In this document: in pieces, positions 1 to 5,951 of the stretch
How positions within the stretch are numbered: the stretch's first letter is position 1
Layout of the letters: each line of letters opens with the position of its first letter
Assembly: GCA_025463105.1 (NCBI GenBank)
Contig: JAOAPW010000201.1
Span: 1 to 13,533, forward strand
Source of the DNA: Candidatus Acidiferrum typicum
GTDB lineage: Bacteria; Acidobacteriota; Terriglobia; Acidiferrales; UBA7541
Length of the DNA: 13,533 bases
Direction of reading: 5' to 3'
Made by a program: the position numbers and the translations under genes
Notes under the pieces: model-generated
Database searches by the model: none
Told to the model about the DNA's origin: nothing
What the model saw: the letters and a program-made list of their open reading frames with translations, nothing else

Positions 1-545
1 TCGATGGATTCTTTGTTTTCGACGTGTTCCTGAACGACGATGGCACAATACAGCACGTTGACGCTCTGCGGAACCCCGGAGCGATGCCTGGCGCTGCCAA
101 GACATCCATAAGCAGTTGGAAATTCCAGCCGGCGTCCAATGCCGAGGAGCCAGCACCTTCACGCATGACCGTAAGCTTTGTTTACCGTCCGCCGAATTAC
201 GGTAACGCGGCTGCTGTCGCACCAGAAGTCTTCGCCCCGGTGTTGCCTCTCGATCAGTCAGCGCCCTCTGAGCATGGACACTACGTCCCGGTCGGCATCC
301 TGTCGTTCGCGTATCCGGCGTATCCGGTCAACAGCGTCGCTTGGGGTTCCGTGGTGGTTCAACTTACGGTGGATGACTCAGGAGACGTGAAGGCCGTCGA
401 GTTCCTTCACGGCATGGCGGGCTTCAACAATTTGGTTTCGGACGCCTTAAAGAAGTGGCGCTTTCAATCGGCAACACTCGACGGGAAGCCGATCAAGTCG
501 AAAACCATCGTAGCCATCATCTTCCAGTCCCCCGCCGCACACTAA
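1..545 (+). CDS. TonB C-terminal-domain protein, 3' end (5' truncated by window edge)
   Basis: The reading frame is open from base 3 to the TAA at 543-545. A GTG at 24 is only an internal valine in what is probably a longer gene. Two TonB-C-like half domains are visible. The first begins at DGTIQHVDALRNPG and ends in SSWKFQPA. The second runs from GSVVVQLTVDDSGDVKAV to DALKKWRFQSA and is followed by LDGKPIKSKTIVAIIF. The pattern 'VDxxGxVxxVxxLxG...AxxxWRFxPA..G.PV' is typical of periplasmic TonB-C (energy-transducing or anchoring) modules, which are abundant in Acidobacteria as stand-alone secreted proteins. The signal peptide or membrane anchor would lie outside the window. Whether this copy couples to a receptor cannot be told. 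No clear terminator follows; the gene ends about 50 bp before the tRNA remnants. Confidence 0.8.
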   Translation, partial: DGFFVFDVFLNDDGTIQHVDALRNPGAMPGAAKTSISSWKFQPASNAEEPAPSRMTVSFVYRPPNYGNAAAVAPEVFAPVLPLDQSAPSEHGHYVPVGILSFAYPAYPVNSVAWGSVVVQLTVDDSGDVKAVEFLHGMAGFNNLVSDALKKWRFQSATLDGKPIKSKTIVAIIFQSPAAH

Positions 546-591
546 AATACCAGCGGACGCGCAGCGCATCCTGAGTAAACCGATGAACTTA

Positions 592-642
592 TTGAAGAAG
601 AGTGGTGCGCCCGGAGAGATTCGAACTCCCGGCCTTCTGGTT
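592..642. repeat. Direct repeat copy 1 (tRNA-Arg 3' half plus flank)
   Basis: This 51-bp stretch matches 920-968 except for a 2-nt AG insertion near its left end. It covers the 3' trailer (TTGAAGAAG on the plus strand), the CCA end, the acceptor 3' strand, the T arm and the 3' side of the anticodon arm of tRNA-Arg. The match extends about 9 bp beyond the mature tRNA, so it reflects duplication of DNA and not only conservation of tRNA structure. With its partner it brackets the GIY-YIG gene. Confidence 0.85.
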
Positions 643-669
643 TCCGCCTGAGGCGGACTCTATCCAGTT
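603..669 (-). pseudogene. tRNA-like remnant: 3' half of tRNA-Arg with a changed anticodon arm
   Basis: On the minus strand this reads a D-arm fragment (CTGGATAGAG), then an anticodon-arm hairpin TCCGCC-TCA-GGCGGA, then AACCAGAAGGCC, the T arm GGGAG-TTCGAAT-CTCTC, the acceptor strand CGGGCGC and ACCA. The T arm and acceptor 3' strand are identical to the intact tRNA-Arg at 929-1005. The 5' acceptor strand and most of the D arm are missing; that DNA instead encodes the C terminus of the GIY-YIG protein. The anticodon arm is a 6-bp hairpin with a 3-nt loop and cannot form a normal 7-nt anticodon loop. It is therefore very unlikely to be a functional tRNA. It is best read as an insertion scar or an element end. 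Confidence 0.8.
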
Positions 670-917
670 GGCAGCACAACCGACAACAGGCGCTTGAGTT
701 CCTGTCGGCCCTGACCGGTCTTCAAAAATCGCTCGCGCCTCATCGCATCTGCTCTCGTCGGAAAGTTTTCCTGGCGGATTAGTTTCCACGGCCCGCGGTT
801 CTTAGTCGATTTCGTTATTCCGTTGTTATGCTGGCCAAGTCGCTGCGTTAAATCTGAGGTATGGCCCACGTAGTGGCGACCGGTAATCTCGCTCTCCAGA
901 ATATAAACGTGGAACAT
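660..917 (-). CDS. GIY-YIG nuclease family protein (small, stand-alone domain)
   Basis: This 85-residue protein is essentially one GIY-YIG domain of the small YhbQ/UPF0213-like type. The first signature is VYIL (residues 4-7) and the second is HYVGHT (15-20). R26, H30 (in QRLGQHNNG) and E62 (in AMRRERFLKTGQGRQELKRLL) lie where catalytic residues of the family are expected. STKNRGPWKLI is also typical. The family contains DNA endonucleases; the cellular role of these short solo members is largely unknown. The ATG lies only 11 nt downstream of the encoded CCA of tRNA-Arg, with no Shine-Dalgarno sequence, so it is probably cotranscribed with the tRNA and freed by tRNA 3' processing. The stop codon TAG comes from the D-arm sequence CTGGATAGAG of the downstream tRNA remnant. 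Gene borders thus coincide with tRNA sequence on both sides, suggesting insertion as a unit. Confidence 0.85.
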   Translation of the reverse strand: MFHVYILESEITGRHYVGHTSDLTQRLGQHNNGITKSTKNRGPWKLIRQENFPTRADAMRRERFLKTGQGRQELKRLLSVVLPTG

Positions 918-919
918 AT

Positions 920-968
920 TTGAAGAAGTGGTGCGCCCGGAGAGATTCGAACTCCCGGCCTTCTGGTT
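920..968. repeat. Direct repeat copy 2 (within the intact tRNA-Arg and its trailer)
   Basis: This is the partner of 592-642, 49 bp long, and the repeat spacing is about 326-328 bp. It spans the tRNA-Arg trailer and the 3' half of the intact gene up to the 3' side of the anticodon loop. The two copies diverge exactly at the anticodon (CGT at 969-971 here, TCC at 643-645 in copy 1). Confidence 0.85.
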
Positions 969-1005
969 CGTAGCCAGACGCTCTATCCAGCTGAGCTACG
1001 GGCGC
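929..1005 (-). tRNA. tRNA-Arg (anticodon ACG), CCA encoded
   Basis: The minus strand folds into a complete cloverleaf. The acceptor is GCGCCCG / CGGGCGC, the D arm GCTC...GAGC, and the anticodon stem TCTGG / CCAGA with loop CTACGAA. The T arm is GGGAG-TTCGAAT-CTCTC, the discriminator is A and CCA is encoded. The anticodon ACG (complement of plus 969-971) reads CGU/CGC/CGA arginine codons after A34-to-inosine editing. Length is 77 nt including CCA. No promoter was identified with confidence. The GIY-YIG gene begins 11 nt downstream. Confidence 0.97.
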
Positions 1006-1051
1006 ACTGCGTTTAATTTTAATCCTAACTATTCTGTCCACCCCAATCCAA

Positions 1052-1097
1052 CTGGTTTCCGCCTCCAGCGGACTCTCTCCAGCTGAGCTACGGACGC
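1052..1097 (-). pseudogene. tRNA-like remnant: 5' half only
   Basis: On the minus strand this reads an acceptor 5' strand GCGTCCG, TA, the D arm GCTCAGCTGGAGAGAG, and an anticodon-arm hairpin TCCGC-TGGAG-GCGGA followed by AACCAG. After that the sequence becomes unrelated, with no T arm or acceptor 3' strand, so no full tRNA can form. The acceptor and D arm match the neighbouring tRNA-Arg, but the anticodon arm matches the one in the 3' half remnant at 603-669 (GAGTCCGC...GGCGGAAACCAG). The two halves may be separated pieces of one ancestral gene. Confidence 0.7.
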
Positions 1098-1168
1098 ACA
1101 GTCAGCGAAATTCTACCATGTCATGCGCGGGTCGGCCAGATGCGCGCTGCGTTTTGAAACGTTTACTT

Positions 1169-2188
1169 CTAACGGGCCGCTGCGGCCATCGCCATTGCGC
1201 CTTCCAGTGCTTGCATCATTGCCGCGAAGCCTGGGAGGTCGAGTGACTGCGGACCGTCCGACAATGCTCGCTCTGGACATGGATGCACTTCGATAATCAG
1301 TCCGTCCGCGCCGATTGCGACTGCGGCGCGCGATGCCGCCGGGACCAGGCTTCGTCGCCCGGTCGCGTGTGAGGGATCGACGACAACCGGCAAATGACAA
1401 AGTTCTTTCGCAAGTGCTACTCCGGCCAGGTCCATCGTGTTTCGCAATTCTGAGTCGAAAGTCTTGATTCCTCTTTCGCACAAAACCACATTCGGATTTC
1501 CACCGGAGAGCAAATACTCCGCTGCCAGCAGCCATTCTTTAATTGTGGCCGAGGGTCCGCGCTTCAGGAGAATTGGCCGCGACACCGTCGCCAGCCGTCG
1601 GAGCAGAGGGTAATTCTGCATATTGCGGGCGCCGACTTGCATCATGTCAGCATATTCCACGCACGCGTCCATATCCTCGATGCCCATGACTTCCGTCACG
1701 ATGGGCAGCCCCGTTTCTTCACTGGCCTCTTTCAGGATCTTCAGCCCTTCTAGGCCCAGGCCTTGAAAATCATAGGGCGATGTTCGCGGCTTGTAGGCGC
1801 CTCCGCGAAGAATTTTGGCGCCCGCGGCCTTTACTCCTCGCGCGGTCTGCATCAATTGTTCGCGCGACTCGACCGAGCACGGCCCGGCCATCACGACGAG
1901 TTCCGATCCGCCGATCTGCACGCCTTTTACGTCGACAATCGTGCGCGTGGTTTGCAGCTCCAGGCTCACGAGGGTGAAGGGTTGCGAGATTGGAATAATG
2001 TCCTCGACGCCCGGCGCTACGCGGAGGGACTCGAGTTCACTGCGCCTCCCACGGTTTTTTCCCACGACGCCGATCACAGTGCGCTCCGCGCCTTGAATCA
2101 GATGGGGTAAGAATCCGCATTCCTTGATTCTGTCCATGACGTGATTTATATCCTCCTGCGTCGCCGTTGATGACATGTTTACGATCAT
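1169..2188 (-). CDS. aroF: 3-deoxy-7-phosphoheptulonate (DAHP) synthase, class I beta with N-terminal regulatory domain
   Basis: This enzyme condenses phosphoenolpyruvate and erythrose-4-phosphate to DAHP, the first step of the shikimate pathway to Phe, Tyr and Trp. The chosen ATG at 2186-2188 follows a good Shine-Dalgarno (AGGAG, 8 nt upstream) and gives 339 residues, the usual length for Thermotoga/Bacillus-type enzymes. Residues 1 to about 75 (MIVNMSSTATQEDI...) form the ferredoxin-like domain that mediates feedback inhibition in this class. The catalytic barrel follows with AGPCSVES (101-108), RGGAYKPRTSPY (128-139), QVGARNMQN (184-192), LLKRG (207-211), DPSHATGRRS (271-280) and GLIIEVHPCPE (296-306). 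Expected metal ligands are C104, H274, E300 and D311. An upstream in-frame ATG would add 13 basic residues and lacks this ribosome site. The gene appears monocistronic and is preceded by an aromatic-codon attenuator leader. Confidence 0.95.
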   Translation of the reverse strand: MIVNMSSTATQEDINHVMDRIKECGFLPHLIQGAERTVIGVVGKNRGRRSELESLRVAPGVEDIIPISQPFTLVSLELQTTRTIVDVKGVQIGGSELVVMAGPCSVESREQLMQTARGVKAAGAKILRGGAYKPRTSPYDFQGLGLEGLKILKEASEETGLPIVTEVMGIEDMDACVEYADMMQVGARNMQNYPLLRRLATVSRPILLKRGPSATIKEWLLAAEYLLSGGNPNVVLCERGIKTFDSELRNTMDLAGVALAKELCHLPVVVDPSHATGRRSLVPAASRAAVAIGADGLIIEVHPCPERALSDGPQSLDLPGFAAMMQALEGAMAMAAAAR

Positions 2189-2241
2189 CGATTTTCTCCT
2201 CTGTCGAAATTTTAAGCGCCGGTGCAAGACGGCGATCGTGC

Positions 2242-2278
2242 AAAAAAAATGCCGCGAACCTTGTAGGGTTTTCGCGGC
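2242..2278 (-). terminator. Intrinsic terminator in the aroF leader (attenuator)
   Basis: In the minus-strand transcript the arms GCCGCGAA (2278-2271) and TTCGCGGC (2258-2251) form an 8-bp GC-rich stem. Two further inner C-G pairs are possible across a small bulge. The stem is followed after one A by eight U residues (2249-2242). It lies 54 nt upstream of the aroF start codon and downstream of a promoter, so it would stop aroF transcription before the coding region. It could in principle be a terminator for the upstream GAF-ANTAR gene, but it lies about 260 bp past that stop, with a strong promoter in between. Confidence 0.88.
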
Positions 2279-2372
2279 CAGTTTCCGGAATCTTTTCGCG
2301 CTTTTTAGCTTTTTAGTTCTACTTCAAATCGCGCGCGATCCGCCCCTGGCCGCTCCCCACCATGGGAAGCGG
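2271..2372 (-). promoter_or_regulatory. Mutually exclusive leader hairpins (pause hairpin and antiterminator) of the aroF attenuator
   Basis: Segment 1 CCGCTTCCC (2372-2364) pairs with segment 2 GGGGAGCGG (2358-2350), giving nine pairs including one U-G around a 5-nt loop. This hairpin overlies leader codons 13-21. Segment 2 also contains GCGGCCAG (2353-2346), a perfect 8-nt complement of CTGGCCGC (2281-2274). CTGGCCGC overlaps five bases of the terminator 5' arm. The 1:2 hairpin and the terminator can coexist, while the 2:3 pairing excludes both. This is the standard logic of ribosome-mediated attenuation. The pairings were read directly from the sequence; energies were not computed. Confidence 0.75.
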
Positions 2373-2410
2373 TACGTAAAGGCGAACCAGTAATAAGAGC
2401 GCGTTTGCAT
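2324..2410 (-). CDS. Aromatic-rich leader peptide of aroF (attenuation)
   Basis: This 28-codon ORF starts with ATG at 2410-2408 and ends with TGA at 2326-2324. It encodes MQTRS followed by YYWFAFTYRFPWW and a Gly/Ala/Arg-rich tail. Nine of the 13 residues at positions 6-18 are Phe, Tyr or Trp, the end products of the pathway headed by the next gene. It starts about 29 nt after the predicted transcription start and ends 45 nt before the terminator stem, as leader peptides do. The Shine-Dalgarno is weak (AAGAAG about 12 nt upstream), which lowers certainty about translation. The known analogues are the trp, pheA and pheST leader peptides; I know of no established one for DAHP synthase in this phylum. 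No function other than ribosome stalling is likely. Confidence 0.82.
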   Translation of the reverse strand: MQTRSYYWFAFTYRFPWWGAARGGSRAI

Positions 2411-2445
2411 GATCAGGTGTTACTTCTTTTCCAGCTTGCGGGATG

Positions 2446-2474
2446 AGCTTACGTGGAACCGCGCAGGATGTCAA
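2446..2474 (-). promoter_or_regulatory. Sigma-70-type promoter of the aroF leader transcript
   Basis: On the minus strand, TTGACA (2474-2469) is a perfect -35 box, followed by a 17-bp spacer and TAAGCT (2451-2446) as a -10 box that keeps the T1, A2 and T6 positions. Transcription would start near 2439, giving a leader of about 250 nt before the aroF ATG. The match is strong by eye and its position makes sense of the leader peptide and terminator downstream. Confidence 0.7.
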
Positions 2475-2537
2475 CATTTTCCCTAGGGAGAGAAGATCTC
2501 CAATAGGCGAGCTATGACTGCGGCTGCTCAGCCCTTG

Positions 2538-3236
2538 CTACTCAGCCAAACCGCGTTTTACGTCCTCACTCAGGACGATCGCTTCCGCAACTTCTTTCAT
2601 GGATTTGCGCCGCTGGCGGCTCTGTCGTTGAATCGTAAGATAAGCCTCCTCCTCGGTCACCCTGAGTTCGCGCTGGAGAATTCCCTTGGCGCGCTCGACG
2701 AGTTTTCGCGTCTCCAGCTTCTCGGAAAGATGCAGATTCTCGCTTTCCAGACGCGCCATCTCGATTTCCGCGCCGACCAGAAAGCCGATCGTCGAAATTA
2801 AATTGATTTCGCGATCCGAATACTCATGCGGTTCGCGATTCTGCAGGTTGATGACTCCCACAACGCGCCCGCGGCACATCACGGGCACCGAAAGGAAAGC
2901 TTCGAATTTATCTTCCGGCAGATCCTTGAATAATTGAAATCGCGGATCCTGCGATGCATTCAGCGCCACGGCGACCGGTTGGCGATGCTCCGCCACCCAT
3001 CCCGTAATGCCCTGCCCGAGCCTCAGCTTCAATCGGTCAACGACATCCGCGTGCGCGTTTTTGGATGCGCGGAGAATCAAATCGTCGTCCTCCAGCGCAT
3101 ATAGAAAACAGGAATCGCAACTCACCACCGTTGCGGCGAAATCCACGATCTGCGTAAGCACTTCTTGCAGTGGATCGGCCGACGCCATCCGGCTGGCCAT
3201 TTTGTGCAGGAAATCAACTTCAGGACTGTTATTCAT
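2538..3236 (-). CDS. GAF-ANTAR domain transcription antitermination regulator
   Basis: The 232-residue cytoplasmic protein has a GAF sensor domain (about residues 20-160; LRLGQGITGWVAEHRQPVAV, FLSVPVMCRGRVVGVINLQN). A short helix leads to an ANTAR RNA-binding domain (about 172-226; LVERAKGILQRELRVTEEEAYLTIQRQ, KSMKEVAEAIVLSE). ANTAR proteins bind paired hexaloop hairpins in mRNA leaders and prevent termination; GAF domains bind small ligands or sense redox state. Here the sensor replaces the usual response-regulator receiver. I chose the ATG at 3236 because AGGA lies 5 nt upstream; a GTG at 3263 in the same frame lacks a ribosome site. The ligand and RNA target are unknown. The next upstream minus-strand gene, hemD, is 183 bp away, so it probably has its own promoter. 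Confidence 0.9.
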   Translation of the reverse strand: MNNSPEVDFLHKMASRMASADPLQEVLTQIVDFAATVVSCDSCFLYALEDDDLILRASKNAHADVVDRLKLRLGQGITGWVAEHRQPVAVALNASQDPRFQLFKDLPEDKFEAFLSVPVMCRGRVVGVINLQNREPHEYSDREINLISTIGFLVGAEIEMARLESENLHLSEKLETRKLVERAKGILQRELRVTEEEAYLTIQRQSRQRRKSMKEVAEAIVLSEDVKRGLAE

Positions 3237-3376
3237 GGGATTCCTAGTGGCCTCGGTACTCACGACAACAGACTAGATGGAGGCACTCCGGCTGTCCAAT
3301 TCTTGAAACGAATGCAAACCATAAGCCATTTGTCTGCTTTTACACTCTGTTAACAATTGTGAAAGGTTGAGCGTGA

Positions 3377-3393
3377 ATTCCCAATTTGGGAAT
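3377..3393. promoter_or_regulatory. 17-bp perfect inverted repeat between hemD and the GAF-ANTAR gene
   Basis: ATTCCCAA-T-TTGGGAAT has 8-bp arms around one central base. It lies about 140 bp upstream of the GAF-ANTAR start and 27 bp after the hemD stop. It is the right size for a dimeric repressor site but could also form a weak hairpin after hemD; there is no U-run, so it is not a terminator. No binding protein can be named. Confidence 0.4.
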
Positions 3394-3419
3394 CGGGCTG
3401 AAAATGCGAGGAAAGTTTA

Positions 3420-4298
3420 TTACTTTGTGCGAATTCTTTTTTGCCGCAAGATTTCCGCGGAACGCTGCGCCGTTTCACTTACGAGATAGCCCATTTTCGG
3501 ATGCGTGGGCTCGATGTCTGCCTGAAGGCCGTACTCGTGAAGCCTCTCGGAAGTTACCGGGCCGATCGATGCAATCAACATTTTAGAAAGGCCCCGGCGC
3601 ATCGAGTCTTCCTGGTTCATTTCAGCGGCAACCTGGAAGAGGTGGTTCACTTGTATCCCCGTCGTAAACAGGATGACGTCCAATTCATCGCGCGCAATCG
3701 CCGTGACCGCTGCGCGCAATGGTTCAACATCTTCCGGCAAGCCCCATTCATACACGGGCACGCGCGTTACCTGTGCGCCGCGATCGGAGAGAGCAGTCAA
3801 AAGTTCAGGGTTGGACGTGCCGTATTCCTGAACCGCCACGTGGCGTCCCGTGAGCGGCACAGACTCGGCCTTTTCATCGAGCGTTCTCAAAAGGTCGCGC
3901 CAAGTATTGGGTTCGGGCACAGCCACCGTGACCGGCACACCCAATTCCTTCAATGCCGCCACTGGTTTCGGACCGCGCGCCACGACGGTAATTTTTCGTA
4001 GCGCGGCCACGAATTGTTCAACGGGATAAACCGTCTCTACAACCCGCGTTAGAGCGCGAGTTCCAACGCCCGTCAAAAATATGACGATGTCAAAGTTGTT
4101 TTCGGAAAGCTTGCGAGCGAATGCAATCGCTTGCGTGTTGGACGCAAGTGGTATCTCCCGCATCGAGGGAGCAACGGTGGCCTTTCCTCCGTTGCTCTCG
4201 ATCAGCTTTGCCATCTCCTGCGCGCGCCGGCTTTCCAGCGACAGCACGCGCAGGCCTGCGAAGCCGCCCTTGGAAGTTTCATTCCCCACGATTGCCAC
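3420..4298 (-). CDS. hemD: Uroporphyrinogen-III synthase (HemD)
   Basis: The 292-residue protein has the bilobed HemD pattern. The first lobe contains GLRVLSLESRRAQEMAKLIE (15-34), then FDIVIFLTGVGTRALTRVVE and ARGPKPVAALKELGV. The second lobe contains GRHVAVQEYGTSNPELLTAL, RVPVYEWGLPEDVEPLRAAV, DVILFTTGIQVNHLFQVAAE and IASIGPVTSERLHEYGLQADIEPTHPKMGYLV. The enzyme cyclises hydroxymethylbilane with inversion of ring D on the way to haem, sirohaem and cobamides. Sequence identity in this family is always low, so the call rests on the motif order, which resembles the Actinobacteria/Acidobacteria type. The start is a GTG at 4296-4298 without a clear ribosome site; a second in-frame GTG lies three codons later. 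It lies 57 bp after the OmpA gene and may be cotranscribed with it. No other haem gene is in the window. Confidence 0.87.
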   Translation of the reverse strand: MAIVGNETSKGGFAGLRVLSLESRRAQEMAKLIESNGGKATVAPSMREIPLASNTQAIAFARKLSENNFDIVIFLTGVGTRALTRVVETVYPVEQFVAALRKITVVARGPKPVAALKELGVPVTVAVPEPNTWRDLLRTLDEKAESVPLTGRHVAVQEYGTSNPELLTALSDRGAQVTRVPVYEWGLPEDVEPLRAAVTAIARDELDVILFTTGIQVNHLFQVAAEMNQEDSMRRGLSKMLIASIGPVTSERLHEYGLQADIEPTHPKMGYLVSETAQRSAEILRQKRIRTK

Positions 4299-4355
4299 GA
4301 TCGCTATGATGCAGCAATCGGAAGATTTCTTCCATCCCCGGATCGTGGTCCGCTC

Positions 4356-5951
4356 TTACCGCGACTCTTGCCGTACGGAAGCGGAAGTTCCAATCGCTTC
4401 TCCAGACACGACTAATTCGACGCGGCGATTTTGTTGACGTCCGGCAGCCGTTAAATTGTCCGTAACGGGCTGGCTCTTACCGAACCCGCGGGCCGTAACC
4501 GCGTCCGCAGAAACGCCCTGCGAAACCAGATACTCGCGAACGGAGCTGGCTCGCTGCTCGGAGAGGCGCTGGTTATATTCGTCGCCCCCAATGCTGTCCG
4601 TGTGCCCTTCGATTTGGAGCCTCAGGCCGGGATGCGCCACGATAATACCGCCGATTTTTGCCAGCTTCTCGCGGGTCCCCGGTTTCAAGGTATATTGCCC
4701 CGAATCAAAAAGCACGTCGGACATGTTTACAATCAATCCGCGTGCGGTTTCCCGAGTCTCCAGGATTACGTTGAGTTGCTGGCGAATCTGTTCGCGGAGT
4801 TGCGCCTTGTCCTGTTCGGCCTGCGCTGCCGCTAGACGAGCCTGATCCAGCTGCGCCTGAGACGCCTGCGCCTGGGCCTGTGCTGCGCCGCGAGCCGCTT
4901 CCGCATCACTTCTTTCCCTGCCAGCGCGCTCGGCTTGCGTTTGGGCCTCGAACTTCACGCGTTCCGCTTCGGCCTTGGCTCGCTCTGCTTCTGTCCTGGC
5001 GCGCTCAGCGGAAGCTCGGTCGGCTTCGGCCTGAACCGCACGTGCCTTAGCCTCCGCTTCTCGTTGATCGGCGGCCGCCCTTTCGCTCGCGGCCTGTTCG
5101 TCTTGCATCTTGCGGATAGTGATCAACCGGGCGTCCTCGGCTTCCTGCGCAGCGTCCCGTGAATTTTGAACGACTGTTTTCTTACCGATCTTGCCCTTGA
5201 GTCCATCCTCCGCATTCTGCAGACTCACTTCGGCTTTCTGTAGCGTATCCGCGGCATATTGTTCCGCGCCATTCCAGCGCGCGATTCGCACGGCATTGCG
5301 CGCCTCATAAAGTTCCAAAGGCGTTTTCTTGTCCATGCGCAAGGTGGCGAGATCGGATGGTTTTACGTTCACTACATACTGTCCACGCTGCAAGAGTTCA
5401 TACTTGGCGTCAATTTGTTCGATCGTTCCTTCGGTATCGCTGCGGATAACATTTTCCATGACGACGAGATCGCTTGGCTGAGTCACCGCAAAATAGGGCT
5501 CAGCAGTTACGATCAAACCGAAGGTTTGCAGGTCTGTGCTCACTTCCAACTTGCTGTCAGAACCGTTGAGCAGTACTTCGCCCAGATTTTTCGGCCGTCC
5601 TTCGGGTGTGACGGCCCACAAAACATAAGTAAGGTATTCGGGCCCGTATTGAGTGGCAGGAGAAAGATGCTCCATCCTGGTGTTGATCTCGATTCGGCCC
5701 TGTTTGCTGTTTACGATCGCTTCGCCAGTCGCTTCGGGCATTAACGCGGTACCACGGAAATCAATTTTTGTGGATCCACTGCGATGGCGATAATTTACGG
5801 CTTTGGTTATGCGCGACACTACTGTGACTCGAAAAACTGGACCTGAACCCGAGCGATCCATCTGCACGTGACTCTGCTGTCCCGGCTGTTGCGCGGACAC
5901 GGATGCGCAAAATAAAATCATCAACGCAAACGATGGTATAGACCTTTTCAT
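4356..5951 (-). CDS. OmpA-family peptidoglycan-binding protein with long coiled coil
   Basis: The 531-residue exported protein has a signal peptide (MKRSIPSFALMILFCASVSA, cleavage before QQP). An N-terminal beta-rich region of about 180 residues has no recognised family. Residues about 205-280 (LELYEARNAVRIARWNGAEQYAADTLQKAEVSLQNAE) resemble the DUF4398 type. A heavily charged Ala/Glu/Arg/Gln coiled coil follows, about 285-395. The C-terminal OmpA domain (about 405-520) carries EGHTDSIGGDEYNQRLSEQRA; D452 and R467 have the spacing of the diaminopimelate-binding Asp/Arg pair. The protein should link the periplasm or outer membrane to the cell wall, with the coiled coil as spacer. A strong Shine-Dalgarno (GAGGGG, 6 nt before ATG) supports the start. 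Many long opposite-strand ORFs here arise from its codon bias and are not genes. Confidence 0.92.
   Translation of the reverse strand: MKRSIPSFALMILFCASVSAQQPGQQSHVQMDRSGSGPVFRVTVVSRITKAVNYRHRSGSTKIDFRGTALMPEATGEAIVNSKQGRIEINTRMEHLSPATQYGPEYLTYVLWAVTPEGRPKNLGEVLLNGSDSKLEVSTDLQTFGLIVTAEPYFAVTQPSDLVVMENVIRSDTEGTIEQIDAKYELLQRGQYVVNVKPSDLATLRMDKKTPLELYEARNAVRIARWNGAEQYAADTLQKAEVSLQNAEDGLKGKIGKKTVVQNSRDAAQEAEDARLITIRKMQDEQAASERAAADQREAEAKARAVQAEADRASAERARTEAERAKAEAERVKFEAQTQAERAGRERSDAEAARGAAQAQAQASQAQLDQARLAAAQAEQDKAQLREQIRQQLNVILETRETARGLIVNMSDVLFDSGQYTLKPGTREKLAKIGGIIVAHPGLRLQIEGHTDSIGGDEYNQRLSEQRASSVREYLVSQGVSADAVTARGFGKSQPVTDNLTAAGRQQNRRVELVVSGEAIGTSASVRQESR

Noticed and set aside
589..789. 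66-codon minus-strand ORF across the tRNA remnant and GIY-YIG 3' end
   Set aside because: It is an out-of-frame shadow of the GIY-YIG gene and a tRNA fragment, with no ribosome site.
826..1041. 71-codon minus-strand ORF containing VAQLDRASGYEPEGREFESLRA
   Set aside because: This is the translation of the tRNA-Arg gene itself, a common spurious ORF at tRNA loci.
2188..2474. aroF leader as an RNA target of the upstream GAF-ANTAR antiterminator
   Set aside because: One hairpin loop can be drawn as a hexaloop with A1 and G4 (AUGGUG), but no second hexaloop hairpin follows at the required spacing. The aromatic leader peptide and 2:3 pairing explain the structure better.
4320..4333. GGAAGA-TT-TCTTCC palindrome between the OmpA gene and hemD
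   Set aside because: The stem is short and AT/GA-rich with no following U-run, so it is neither a convincing terminator nor a clear operator.
4441..5162. Long plus-strand ORFs opposite the OmpA coiled coil
   Set aside because: They come from the repetitive Ala/Glu/Arg codon pattern of the minus-strand gene and have no ribosome sites or domains.
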